A DNA stretch of 15,601 nucleotides, from assembly GCA_964500775.1 (NCBI GenBank), contig CAZCQG010000050.1:1-15601 (forward strand), read 5' to 3'. Shown one piece after another: positions 6,898 through 13,894 of the stretch. The notes below the pieces were generated by a model. It was not told where the DNA came from and made no database searches. It saw only the letters and a program-made list of their open reading frames with translations. The first letter of the stretch is position 1, and the number at the start of each line of letters is the position of its first letter. This DNA is from CAZCQG01 sp964500775 (lineage in GTDB: Bacteria > Campylobacterota > Campylobacteria > Campylobacterales > CAZCQG01). The position numbers were made by a program, and so were the translations under genes.

Positions 6898-7179
6898 ATG
6901 GCAAGAAGTATTAAAAAAGGTCCATTTATTGATGCGCACCTGGCAAAAAAAGTTATGGCTGCTAAGGATAAAAAGGATAACAAACCTATTAAAACTTGGT
7001 CAAGAAGAAGCACAATTCTTCCCGATATGATCGGTCTTACGTTCAATGTTCATGATGGTAGAAAATTTGTGCCGGTATACGTAACCGAAAACCACATAGG
7101 ATACAAACTCGGTGAGTTTGCTCCTACTAGAACTTTCAAAGGGCACAAAGGTAGTGTCCAAAAGAAAATCGGTAAGTAG
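6898..7179 (+). CDS. rpsS: 30S ribosomal protein S19
   Basis: S19 is in the head of the small subunit, pairs with S13, and contacts the A-site tRNA and the B1a bridge. The product is 93 residues. Conserved features are the start MARSIKKGPFID, the central TWSRRSTILPDMIG and the C-terminal KLGEFAPTRTFKGHKG. The ribosome binding site (GAGG) lies in the end of rplB and spans its stop codon. rplV follows after nine bases, with TAGGGG formed partly by the rpsS stop. Confidence 0.98.
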   Translation: MARSIKKGPFIDAHLAKKVMAAKDKKDNKPIKTWSRRSTILPDMIGLTFNVHDGRKFVPVYVTENHIGYKLGEFAPTRTFKGHKGSVQKKIGK

Positions 7180-7188
7180 GGGTAGAAA

Positions 7189-7518
7189 ATGAGTAAAGCA
7201 ATATTACGACACATAAGACTCTCTCCTACGAAAGCTAGACTTGTAGCGAAAGAGGTGCAAGGGATGAATGCCGAGCTTGCTATGGCATCTCTAGAGTTCA
7301 CTCCGAATAAAGCGGCTAAGATCATCTCTAAAGTGATCAATAGCGCAGTAGCGAACGGCGGTTATGAGCCAAATGAAGTAACGGTGGTATCTTGCAGGGT
7401 GGATCAAGGTCCTGTTCTAAGAAGACATACACCTAGAGCAAGAGGCAGAGCGACACCAATTAGAAAACCTACTTCTCATGTCTATGTTGAAGTTGCAGAA
7501 CAAAAAAAGGATAAGTAG
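7189..7518 (+). CDS. rplV: 50S ribosomal protein L22
   Basis: L22 binds 23S rRNA, and its beta-hairpin forms, with L4, the narrow point of the exit tunnel. The product is 109 residues, as expected. The N terminus (ILRHIRLSPTKARLVA) and the hairpin region (VLRRHTPRARGRATPIRKPTSH, about residues 76-97) are clear; the hairpin is where macrolide resistance changes arise in other bacteria. The ribosome binding site GGGG overlaps the rpsS stop. rpsC starts two bases after this gene. Confidence 0.98.
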   Translation: MSKAILRHIRLSPTKARLVAKEVQGMNAELAMASLEFTPNKAAKIISKVINSAVANGGYEPNEVTVVSCRVDQGPVLRRHTPRARGRATPIRKPTSHVYVEVAEQKKDK

Positions 7519-7520
7519 TT

Positions 7521-8243
7521 ATGGGTCAAAAAGTTAATCCTATCGGTCTTAGACTTGGAATAAACAGAAACTGGGAATCAAGATGGTTCCCCGGAAACAA
7601 CGTTCCGACGGCAATCTATGAAGATTATAAAATAAGAAAATATCTTAAAAAAGAACTCTATTACGCAGGTGTTTCGGATATTCTTATCGAAAGAACAGCG
7701 AAAAAAGTACGAGTTACCGTTGTTGCGGCACGCCCGGGCATCATCATCGGAAAAAAAGGTGCAGATATTGAAAAATTGAAAGTAGCACTTTCAAAATTGG
7801 TGGATAAAGAGCTTGCTATCAATATCAAAGAGGTGAAAAAACCGCAAGTTTCTTCACAACTAGCGGCTGAAAACGTAGCGATGCAACTTGAAAGAAGGGT
7901 AGCATTCAGACGTGCCATGAAAAAGGTAATGCAAGCTGCTATGAAATCCGGCGCAAAAGGTATCAAGGTCAAGGTTTCAGGAAGACTTGGCGGCGCAGAA
8001 ATGGCAAGAGAAGAGTGGTATATGGAAGGAAGAGTTCCTTTGCATACCCTTAGAGCGAAAATCGATTACGGTTTCGCCGAAGCGCTTACTACCTACGGAA
8101 TCATCGGTATCAAAGTTTGGATATTTAAAGGTGAGGTACTCCAAAAGGGAATCCAACCCGAAGCTAAAGAGACAAAAGAAGAAAAAGCCGATAGACCAAA
8201 CAATAGAGATAGAGGCAATAGAAGAAGAGGGAGGGCACAATAA
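7521..8243 (+). CDS. rpsC: 30S ribosomal protein S3
   Basis: S3 is in the head of the small subunit at the mRNA entry channel and helps unwind mRNA. The product is 240 residues. The start GQKVNPIGLRLG, the type II KH domain with GKKG at residues 77-80, and the C-terminal domain with SGRLGGAEMAR are all present. The tail after about residue 213 is a charged low-complexity extension rich in Lys, Glu, Asn and Arg, of the kind that varies between species. The TAA stop shares a base with the rplP start (TAATG). Confidence 0.98.
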   Translation: MGQKVNPIGLRLGINRNWESRWFPGNNVPTAIYEDYKIRKYLKKELYYAGVSDILIERTAKKVRVTVVAARPGIIIGKKGADIEKLKVALSKLVDKELAINIKEVKKPQVSSQLAAENVAMQLERRVAFRRAMKKVMQAAMKSGAKGIKVKVSGRLGGAEMAREEWYMEGRVPLHTLRAKIDYGFAEALTTYGIIGIKVWIFKGEVLQKGIQPEAKETKEEKADRPNNRDRGNRRRGRAQ

Positions 8244-8668
8244 TGTTAATGCCTAAAAGAACCAAATACAGAAAGCAGATGAAAGGGAGAAATCGAGGCA
8301 AATCTACAAGAGGTGCTAAGATAGCTTTCGGAGACATCGCGGTAAAAGCGGCAGAACACGGCAGAATAGATTCTAGACAGATAGAAGCTGCTAGGGTCGC
8401 AATGAACAGACATATAAAAAGAGCGGGAAAGATTTGGATTAGAGTATTTCCCGATAAACCTTTGACTGCAAAACCACTCGAAACAAGGATGGGTAAAGGT
8501 AAAGGAAGCGTAGAGAAGTGGGTAATGAATATCAAGCCGGGCAGAATCATTTATGAAATGGCAGGTATTGAAGAATCTCTTGCTAGAGAAGCATTGGCAC
8601 TCGGCATGAGTAAACTCCCTTTCAAAACGAAAATAGTTACAAGCGAGAGTGAAAATGAAATATTCTGA
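8243..8668 (+). CDS. rplP: 50S ribosomal protein L16
   Basis: L16 lies near the A site and helps position tRNA in the large subunit. The product is 141 residues, starting MLMPKRTKYRKQMKGRN, which matches the common MLxPKRTK(F/Y)RK start, so ATG 8243 is preferred over ATG 8249. Other signatures are RQIEAARVAMNRHIKR, PDKPLTAKPLETRMGKGKG and the later GRIIYEMAG. It overlaps rpsC by one base and rpmC by 14 bases. Confidence 0.98.
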   Translation: MLMPKRTKYRKQMKGRNRGKSTRGAKIAFGDIAVKAAEHGRIDSRQIEAARVAMNRHIKRAGKIWIRVFPDKPLTAKPLETRMGKGKGSVEKWVMNIKPGRIIYEMAGIEESLAREALALGMSKLPFKTKIVTSESENEIF

Positions 8669-8840
8669 GTTAGTACAAAAAAGCAAAAGCGAACTATTAG
8701 GGATGCTCAAAGAGAAGAAAATGCAACTATTTGAGCTTAGATTAAAACTAAAGACTATGCAGTTGACAAATCCGAATGAGATAAGAGCGACAAAAAAAGA
8801 GATCGCTAGGATTTCTACTGCCCTTAGTCAGAGTAAATAA
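8655..8840 (+). CDS. rpmC: 50S ribosomal protein L29
   Basis: L29 is a small helical-hairpin protein next to L23 at the tunnel exit. I start it at ATG 8655 (61 residues, MKYSELVQKSKSELL), because L29 proteins usually begin M(K)xxEL and GAGAG at 8645-8649 is correctly spaced. A GTG at 8649 would add two residues. The region KMQLFELRLKLKTMQLTN followed by IRATKKEIARI is the expected two-helix pattern. The first 14 bases overlap the end of rplP in another frame, so the two are probably translationally coupled. Confidence 0.96.
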   Translation: MKYSELVQKSKSELLGMLKEKKMQLFELRLKLKTMQLTNPNEIRATKKEIARISTALSQSK

Positions 8841-8850
8841 GGACTAAGTT

Positions 8851-9114
8851 ATGAGCGAAAATACATCCGTAAAAAGAACGATACAAGGTAAAGTGGTAAA
8901 AAAAGCGGGCGACAAAAGCATCACTGTTTTGGTTGAGCGAAGAGTCGTGCATGCGAAATACCACAAGTTCGTAAGAAAATTTAAAAAATATATCGTCCAT
9001 GACGAGGCTAACAGTGTTCACGTGGGTGACCTAGTCGAAGCAGAAGAGTGCAAGCCTATCTCAAAAAGAAAAGCGTTTGTATTAAAAAGAGTTGTGCAAG
9101 CAGGAGTTGAGTAA
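8851..9114 (+). CDS. rpsQ: 30S ribosomal protein S17
   Basis: S17 is a primary 16S rRNA-binding protein with an OB fold, found in the body of the small subunit. The product is 87 residues. IQGKVVKKAGDKSITVLVER and HAKYHKFVRKFKKY, then VGDLVEAEECKPISKRK, are standard S17 motifs. The gene starts ten bases after rpmC, whose stop forms part of the ribosome binding site (TAAGGA). Its TAA stop overlaps the rplN start by one base (TAATG). Confidence 0.98.
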   Translation: MSENTSVKRTIQGKVVKKAGDKSITVLVERRVVHAKYHKFVRKFKKYIVHDEANSVHVGDLVEAEECKPISKRKAFVLKRVVQAGVE

Positions 9115-9482
9115 TGGTACAAAGTTTTACAAGACTAACGGTTGCCGATAATAGCGGTGCTAAAGAGATAATGTGTATCAAGGTTCTTGGCGGAAGTCAT
9201 AGAAGATACGCAAGAGTAGGCGACGTAATCGTCGCTTCGGTAAAAAAAGCGCTTCCAAGCGGAAAAATCAAAAAAGGGCAAGTCGTCAAGGCTGTTATAG
9301 TAAGAACTAAAAAAGAGATCCAAAGAGAAAACGGTTCGCTTATTAGATTCGACGACAATGCCGCAGTAATTCTCGATAATAAAAGAGAGCCGATCGGTAC
9401 AAGGATTTTCGGACCTGTGAGCAGAGAAGTAAGATATGCGAACTTTATGAAAATCGTTTCATTGGCTCCGGAGGTATTGTAA
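9114..9482 (+). CDS. rplN: 50S ribosomal protein L14
   Basis: L14 is on the subunit interface and forms bridge B8 with 16S rRNA; it is also the docking site of the silencing factor RsfS. The product is 122 residues, the usual length. Conserved motifs include LTVADNSGAKE, KVLGGSHRRYARVGD, and in the C-terminal half FDDNAAVILDNKREPIGTR and IFGPVSREVR. It overlaps both neighbours by one base (TAATG at each end). Confidence 0.98.
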   Translation: MVQSFTRLTVADNSGAKEIMCIKVLGGSHRRYARVGDVIVASVKKALPSGKIKKGQVVKAVIVRTKKEIQRENGSLIRFDDNAAVILDNKREPIGTRIFGPVSREVRYANFMKIVSLAPEVL

Positions 9483-9715
9483 TGAAAAAAATCAAGATCA
9501 AAAAAGGTGATTTGGTAGAGATCATCGCCGGAGATGACAAAGGCAAAAAAGCTAAAGTTAAAAGCGTACTACCGAAAAAAGATTCCGTAATCGTAGAGGG
9601 TTGCAAAGTCGTGAAAAAAGCGACTAAGCCAAACGATGCGAATCCGAAGGGTGGTTTTAGCGATAAAGAGATGCCGATACATATCTCTAACGTAAAACTT
9701 GCGGAGGCTGAATAA
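9482..9715 (+). CDS. rplX: 50S ribosomal protein L24
   Basis: L24 is an assembly-initiating protein of the large subunit with a KOW motif. Residues about 6-35 hold that motif (KKGDLVEIIAGDDKGKKAKV). The downstream segment shows GCKVVKKATKPN, then GGFSDKEMPIHISNV. At 77 residues it is shorter than the roughly 104-residue E. coli protein but close to the short form I expect in this phylum. There is no sign of truncation: the stop forms a TAATG junction with rplE, and the rplN stop forms the same junction at its start. Confidence 0.96.
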   Translation: MKKIKIKKGDLVEIIAGDDKGKKAKVKSVLPKKDSVIVEGCKVVKKATKPNDANPKGGFSDKEMPIHISNVKLAEAE

Positions 9716-10263
9716 TGCTAAGCGTAAAAGAAAATTATAAAAAGAATATAAAAACTAAACTCGCAGAAGAGCTTGGTATAAAAAATCCTATGCTTATCCC
9801 TGCGATAGAAAAAGTTGTTATTAGTGCAGGATGCGGTAAAAACGCTAGAGATACAAAACTTTTACAAAACGTACAAGATATTATCTCTCTCATTGCAGGA
9901 CAAAAAGCGGTTGTAACAAAAGCTAAAAAATCGGTCGCGGGTTTTAAAGTAAGAGAAGGTATGCCTATCGGTGTAAAAGTGACTCTAAGAGGCGATAAAA
10001 TGTACAACTTCCTCGAGAAGCTTATCTCTATCGCACTTCCAAGAGTGAAAGACTTTAGAGGTGTAGCAAAAAACGGTTTTGACGGCAGAGGTAATTATAG
10101 CTTCGGTCTGAATGAGCAGTTGATGTTTCCGGAAGTCGTATATGATGATATATTGATCACGCACGGTATGAATATCACGATAGTAACGACTACAAATAAC
10201 GATAAAGAGGCGCACAAGTTACTTGAATTACTTGGTATGCCTTTTAGCAGAGGGAGAAACTAA
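9715..10263 (+). CDS. rplE: 50S ribosomal protein L5
   Basis: L5 binds 5S rRNA with L18 and forms part of the central protuberance. The product is 182 residues. Motifs seen are NPMLIPAIEKVVISAGCG near the N terminus, GQKAVVTKAKKSVAGFKVREG, LRGDKMYNFLEKLISIALPRVKDFRG and the C-terminal GMNITIVTTTNNDKEA. It overlaps rplX and rpsN by one base each (TAATG). It is the standard third gene of the spc part of the operon. Confidence 0.98.
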   Translation: MLSVKENYKKNIKTKLAEELGIKNPMLIPAIEKVVISAGCGKNARDTKLLQNVQDIISLIAGQKAVVTKAKKSVAGFKVREGMPIGVKVTLRGDKMYNFLEKLISIALPRVKDFRGVAKNGFDGRGNYSFGLNEQLMFPEVVYDDILITHGMNITIVTTTNNDKEAHKLLELLGMPFSRGRN

Positions 10264-10448
10264 TGGCTAAGAAATCTATGATAGCTAAAACAAAAAGAAA
10301 GCCGAAGTTTAGCACTAGAGCATACACAAGATGCCAAGTATGCGGAAGACCGAAGTCTGTTTATAGAGATTTCGGACTATGCAGAGTATGCCTTAGAAAA
10401 ATGGCAAATGAAGGTCTCATTCCGGGACTTAAAAAAGCAAGCTGGTAA
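10263..10448 (+). CDS. rpsN: 30S ribosomal protein S14, zinc-binding (type Z)
   Basis: S14 is in the head of the small subunit beside S3 and S10. This 61-residue product is the short zinc-ribbon form. Four cysteines at 24, 27, 40 and 43 (CQVC and CRVC) should bind one zinc ion. The zinc-free form found in E. coli is about 100 residues. A zinc-free paralogue, if the genome has one, is not in this window. The C terminus, GLIPGLKKASW, is typical of type Z proteins. It begins with a TAATG overlap with rplE; rpsH follows after 12 bases. Confidence 0.97.
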   Translation: MAKKSMIAKTKRKPKFSTRAYTRCQVCGRPKSVYRDFGLCRVCLRKMANEGLIPGLKKASW

Positions 10449-10460
10449 GGGGTTGTAGAT

Positions 10461-10856
10461 ATGATGAACGATATTATTGCCGATTCTATAACAAGAATTA
10501 GAAATGCGGCTATGAGAAGACAAGACACTACGACGCTTCTTTATTCAAAAATAGTTGAAAGAATCCTAGAGGTTTTCCAAAAGCACAACTATATAGACGG
10601 ATTCAAAGTCGTAGAAAAAGATAATAAAAAAAGTATTAACGTAGTTTTGAAGTATGATGAAAAAGGGAAATCCGTCATCAACGAAATTAAAAGAATCTCA
10701 AAACCGGGTAGAAGAATCTACAAAGGGTATCAAGAGCTTAAATCATTTAAAAACGGTTACGGTTCATTGGTTGTGAGCACATCAAAAGGCGTACTTGATA
10801 ATAAAGACGCTTATAACGGCAAAGTCGGCGGCGAAGCCCTTTGCAGTATTTGGTAG
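10461..10856 (+). CDS. rpsH: 30S ribosomal protein S8
   Basis: S8 is a primary binder of 16S rRNA in the platform. In E. coli it also represses the spc operon by binding mRNA near the rplE start. The product is 131 residues with MMNDIIADSITRIRNA at the N terminus, SKPGRRIYKG in the middle and the conserved end GGEALCSIW. I chose ATG 10461 over 10464 because related S8 proteins start MxND; TAAGGGG at 10446-10452 supports either. In this window I did not find a clear S8-type target around 9715, but I could not fold the RNA. Confidence 0.97.
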   Translation: MMNDIIADSITRIRNAAMRRQDTTTLLYSKIVERILEVFQKHNYIDGFKVVEKDNKKSINVVLKYDEKGKSVINEIKRISKPGRRIYKGYQELKSFKNGYGSLVVSTSKGVLDNKDAYNGKVGGEALCSIW

Positions 10857-10865
10857 GAGTGAAGT

Positions 10866-11402
10866 ATGTCAAGAATCGGTAAAAGACCAATCGACCTCCC
10901 AAAAGGAATCGCCGTTTCAGTTGATGGATCGGTAATATCCTTTAAAAAAGGGAACATAGAAAAGAAACTCGACACGATGGATAGAGTGGGTATCGACGTA
11001 GCAAACGAGCAACTTACGCTAACACTCAAAGAAGGTATCGAGAATGCAAGAGCATTTTGGGGAACTTATAGAGCTTTATCAAGCAACATCGTAGTTGGAC
11101 TTGATAAAGGTTTTGAAAAGAAACTCGACATCGTAGGTGTCGGTTATAGAGCTGCGGTAAAAGGGAAAGATCTTGAGTTGCTTCTAGGTTTTTCGCATCC
11201 GGTAATCTATCCTATTCCCGAGGGGATTAGTATCGCCGTAGAAGGGAACTCGATATTAATCAAAGGTGCGGATAAGCAACAAGTTGGACAAGTTGCATCC
11301 GAGATTAGAGGTTTTAGACCGCCTGAGCCGTACAAAGGCAAAGGTGTTAAATATTCCGGCGAAAGAATTATTAGAAAAGCCGGTAAAGCTTCTAAGAAGT
11401 AG
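10866..11402 (+). CDS. rplF: 50S ribosomal protein L6
   Basis: L6 is close to the GTPase-associated centre and arose from an internal duplication of an RNA-binding fold. The product is 178 residues, normal length. MSRIGKRPIDLPKG opens the protein; LDIVGVGYRA lies in the centre, and the second repeat ends with IRGFRPPEPYKGKGVKY, a strong L6 signature. It starts nine bases after rpsH, with TAGGAG made from the upstream stop, and rplR follows after another nine bases. Confidence 0.98.
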   Translation: MSRIGKRPIDLPKGIAVSVDGSVISFKKGNIEKKLDTMDRVGIDVANEQLTLTLKEGIENARAFWGTYRALSSNIVVGLDKGFEKKLDIVGVGYRAAVKGKDLELLLGFSHPVIYPIPEGISIAVEGNSILIKGADKQQVGQVASEIRGFRPPEPYKGKGVKYSGERIIRKAGKASKK

Positions 11403-11411
11403 GGGTAAAAA

Positions 11412-11768
11412 ATGAAACTAAACGATTTATACAGAAAAATCTCTCTTCACAAAAAGAGAAAAGCTAGAGTTAGAGGAAAAATATCAGGGTGTGCTACAAA
11501 GCCTAGAATAACTATTTTCAGATCAAACAAATTTTTCTATGCACAGGCAATCGATGATCTAAGCGGCTCAACGCTTGTTTCAATCGACGGTGCAAAAGAG
11601 AAGGTTGTAGCGAATAAAGACGGAGTGAAAAAGTTGGCCGCCGAGTTTGCCAAAAGACTAAAAGATGCAAAAATCGAAGAAATTACTTTTGATAGAAACG
11701 GATACCTTTATCACGGTGTAGTTGCAGCATTTGCAGACGGTCTTAGAGAAAACGGTATAAAGTTCTAA
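11412..11768 (+). CDS. rplR: 50S ribosomal protein L18
   Basis: L18 binds 5S rRNA and, with L5, places it in the large subunit. The product is 118 residues. It has the basic N-terminal arm KKRKARVRGKISG, the RITIFRSNKFFYAQAIDD strand pair, and the C-terminal FDRNGYLYHGVVAAFADGLRENG, which is highly conserved. Spacing is nine bases on both sides, with the ribosome binding site built on the upstream stop codon (TAGGGG). Confidence 0.98.
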   Translation: MKLNDLYRKISLHKKRKARVRGKISGCATKPRITIFRSNKFFYAQAIDDLSGSTLVSIDGAKEKVVANKDGVKKLAAEFAKRLKDAKIEEITFDRNGYLYHGVVAAFADGLRENGIKF

Positions 11769-11777
11769 AGGGTAGAT

Positions 11778-12218
11778 ATGGAAATCAATAGAGAAGAATT
11801 CGAAGAAGTCGTAGTAAACATAGGTAGAGTTACCAAGGTTGTCAAAGGCGGTAGAAGATTTAGATTTAATGCCCTTGTAGTCGTAGGCGATAAAAACGGA
11901 ACTGTAGGTTTTGGTCTAGGTAAGGCTAAAGAAGTTCCCGATGCTATCAAAAAAGCGATCGATGATGCATTTAAGAATCTTATTAAAGTAAACATCAAAG
12001 GTACGACCATCGCGCATGACGTACAAGCAAAATATAATGCGAGTAAAATTCTCCTTAAGCCTGCAAGCGCGGGTACGGGAGTAATCGCAGGTGGAGCTGC
12101 TAGACCGGTAGTCGAACTTGCGGGTATCAAAGATATTTTGACAAAGTCACTCGGTTCGAACAACCCGTACAACGTCGTACGAGCAACCGTAGACGCTTTA
12201 CAAACTATAAAAGGTTAA
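11778..12218 (+). CDS. rpsE: 30S ribosomal protein S5
   Basis: S5 lies at the mRNA entry side of the small subunit and takes part in decoding fidelity. The product is 146 residues. The double-stranded-RNA-binding-like N domain shows RVTKVVKGGRRFRF and LVVVGDKNGTVGFGLGKA; the loop around VVKGGRR is where spectinomycin resistance changes occur in other species. The C domain has PASAGTGVIAGGAARPVVELAG and the conserved GSNNPYNVVRAT. It is a little shorter than E. coli S5 (about 167) at the termini. No rpmD follows; rplO begins nine bases later. Confidence 0.98.
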   Translation: MEINREEFEEVVVNIGRVTKVVKGGRRFRFNALVVVGDKNGTVGFGLGKAKEVPDAIKKAIDDAFKNLIKVNIKGTTIAHDVQAKYNASKILLKPASAGTGVIAGGAARPVVELAGIKDILTKSLGSNNPYNVVRATVDALQTIKG

Positions 12219-12227
12219 GGATAGCTA

Positions 12228-12632
12228 ATGGCACTAGATAATTTAACTCCGGCAGCCGGAAGCACGAAAGAGAGAAAGAGAGTAGGTAGAGGACAAGGAA
12301 GCGGTATGGGTAAAACTGCCACGAGAGGCGGAAAAGGTCAAACTGCAAGAACCGGTTCTAAACAAAAAAGAGGTTTCGAAGGTGGACAAACACCACTCCA
12401 AAGAAGACTACCTAAAGTCGGCTTTACTACAAAAATAGAGAAGCCTGTTGCAATAAATGTAGACAACAAACCTGCAATCAAAGAACTTGCCGAAATCACC
12501 GTTGAGACCATCAAAGGTGTAATGAAGCTTGCGAATAGTTGCACAAGAATCAAACTAATAGGTTCAGATGCAAAAGAACTTGCTAGCAAGATAAAAGACG
12601 AAAACGTAACTTGCAGCGGAAGCAGCAAATGA
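12228..12632 (+). CDS. rplO: 50S ribosomal protein L15
   Basis: L15 is a late-assembling protein of the large subunit. The product is 134 residues. The long Gly/Arg/Lys-rich N-terminal arm is plain: KERKRVGRGQGSGMGKTATRG, then GFEGGQTPLQRRLPKVGF. The globular C domain follows from about residue 75. It comes directly after rpsE where most proteobacteria have rpmD in between. Its stop overlaps the secY start as ATGA, so secY is probably coupled to it. Confidence 0.96.
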   Translation: MALDNLTPAAGSTKERKRVGRGQGSGMGKTATRGGKGQTARTGSKQKRGFEGGQTPLQRRLPKVGFTTKIEKPVAINVDNKPAIKELAEITVETIKGVMKLANSCTRIKLIGSDAKELASKIKDENVTCSGSSK

Positions 12633-13888
12633 ACAAAAATCTAGTAAACAAGATACTTCTTACACTCGGATTCTTGTTTGTATATAGATTATTGGCGTAT
12701 GTCCCCGTTCCCGGGGTCAATGCCGACATAATAAAGTCGTTCTTTGATTCTCAAAGCGGCAATGCTCTTGGACTATTTAATATGTTCAGCGGTAGTGCCG
12801 TCGAGCGGCTAAGTATTATCTCACTAGGCATTATGCCCTACATCACCGCTTCCATCATTATGGAACTTTTGGCAGCTACGTTCCCAAATCTCGGCAAACT
12901 GAAAAAAGAGCGCGACGGAATGATCAAGTATATGCAGATTGTTCGATATGCAACCGTAGTTATTACCTTGATTCAAGCAGTCGGTGTTTCGATAGGTTTG
13001 CAAAGCATCAACCAAGGCGGTGAAAGTGCGATTATGATTGATATGAATCTATTTATCGGAATCGCGGCTATTTCTATGCTCACGGGAACAATGATGCTTA
13101 TGTGGATAGGGGAGCAAATCACTCAAAGAGGTATCGGTAACGGTATATCGCTTATCATCTTCGCGGGTATCGTATCGGGGATTCCGAGAGCGATTAGCGG
13201 GACATTTGAGCTAGTCAATAATGACAATATAAACGTACTCACGCTTATAGCTATTTTTGTGATTATTATTGCTACCGTGGGGGCTATTATTTATGTGGAG
13301 TTAGGAGAGCGGAGAATTCCCGTTTCGTACTCTAGAAAGATTCTTATGCAGAATCAAAACAAAAGGATTATGAACTACATCCCTATAAAGATGAACCTAA
13401 GCGGCGTTATTCCCCCGATATTCGCTTCTGCAATTCTTATGTTTCCTACGACGATTTTGCAGGCATCAACCAATCCTGTAGTAATGGCGATAGCAGACAT
13501 TATCCATCCAAACGGATACGTGTTTAATGCGATGATGTTCGTATTTGTAATATTTTTTGCATTTTTCTATTCATCCATCGTGTTTAACGCAAAAGATATT
13601 GCCGACAACCTCAAAAGACAGGGAGGGTTTATCCCCGGACTTAGACCCGGCGAAAATACGAGCGAGTTTCTCAATGACGTAGCTAGCAAGCTTACCGTTT
13701 GGGGTTCCTTGTATTTGGCGTTGATCTCTACGCTTCCTTGGGTGTTGGTAAAAAGCATGGGAGTGCCGTTTTATTTCGGCGGTACCGCTGTACTTATCGT
13801 AGTGCAAGTTGCTATCGATACTATGAGGAAAATAGAAGCGCAAGTATATATGAATAGATACCAAACACTTAGTGCGGTCGGTCTCTAA
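12629..13888 (+). CDS. secY: Preprotein translocase subunit SecY
   Basis: SecY is the pore of the SecYEG translocon in the inner membrane and moves or inserts proteins with SecA or ribosomes. The product from ATG 12629 is 419 residues, with about ten hydrophobic segments as expected. YRLLAYVPVPGVNADII follows the first membrane segment. The cytosolic loops are recognisable: GERRIPVSYSRKI (C4) and RQGGFIPGLRPGENTSEFL (C5), the latter a main SecA contact. A TTG at 12611 would add six residues and is less likely, because ATGA at 12629-12632 joins the rplO stop and GGAAG precedes it. Arginine codons are mixed here, in contrast to the ribosomal genes. Confidence 0.98.
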   Translation: MNKNLVNKILLTLGFLFVYRLLAYVPVPGVNADIIKSFFDSQSGNALGLFNMFSGSAVERLSIISLGIMPYITASIIMELLAATFPNLGKLKKERDGMIKYMQIVRYATVVITLIQAVGVSIGLQSINQGGESAIMIDMNLFIGIAAISMLTGTMMLMWIGEQITQRGIGNGISLIIFAGIVSGIPRAISGTFELVNNDNINVLTLIAIFVIIIATVGAIIYVELGERRIPVSYSRKILMQNQNKRIMNYIPIKMNLSGVIPPIFASAILMFPTTILQASTNPVVMAIADIIHPNGYVFNAMMFVFVIFFAFFYSSIVFNAKDIADNLKRQGGFIPGLRPGENTSEFLNDVASKLTVWGSLYLALISTLPWVLVKSMGVPFYFGGTAVLIVVQVAIDTMRKIEAQVYMNRYQTLSAVGL

Positions 13889-13894
13889 ATATAA

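Noticed and set aside
9482..9715. Possible truncation of rplX (77 residues against about 104 in E. coli)
   Set aside because: The KOW motif and C-terminal segment are intact, and both ends have TAATG junctions, so it is a short but complete L24.
12611..12628. TTG start six codons upstream of the secY ATG
   Set aside because: The ATG at 12629 forms a standard ATGA overlap with rplO and is preceded by GGAAG; SecY proteins of this type begin with MNK-like residues directly before the first membrane helix.
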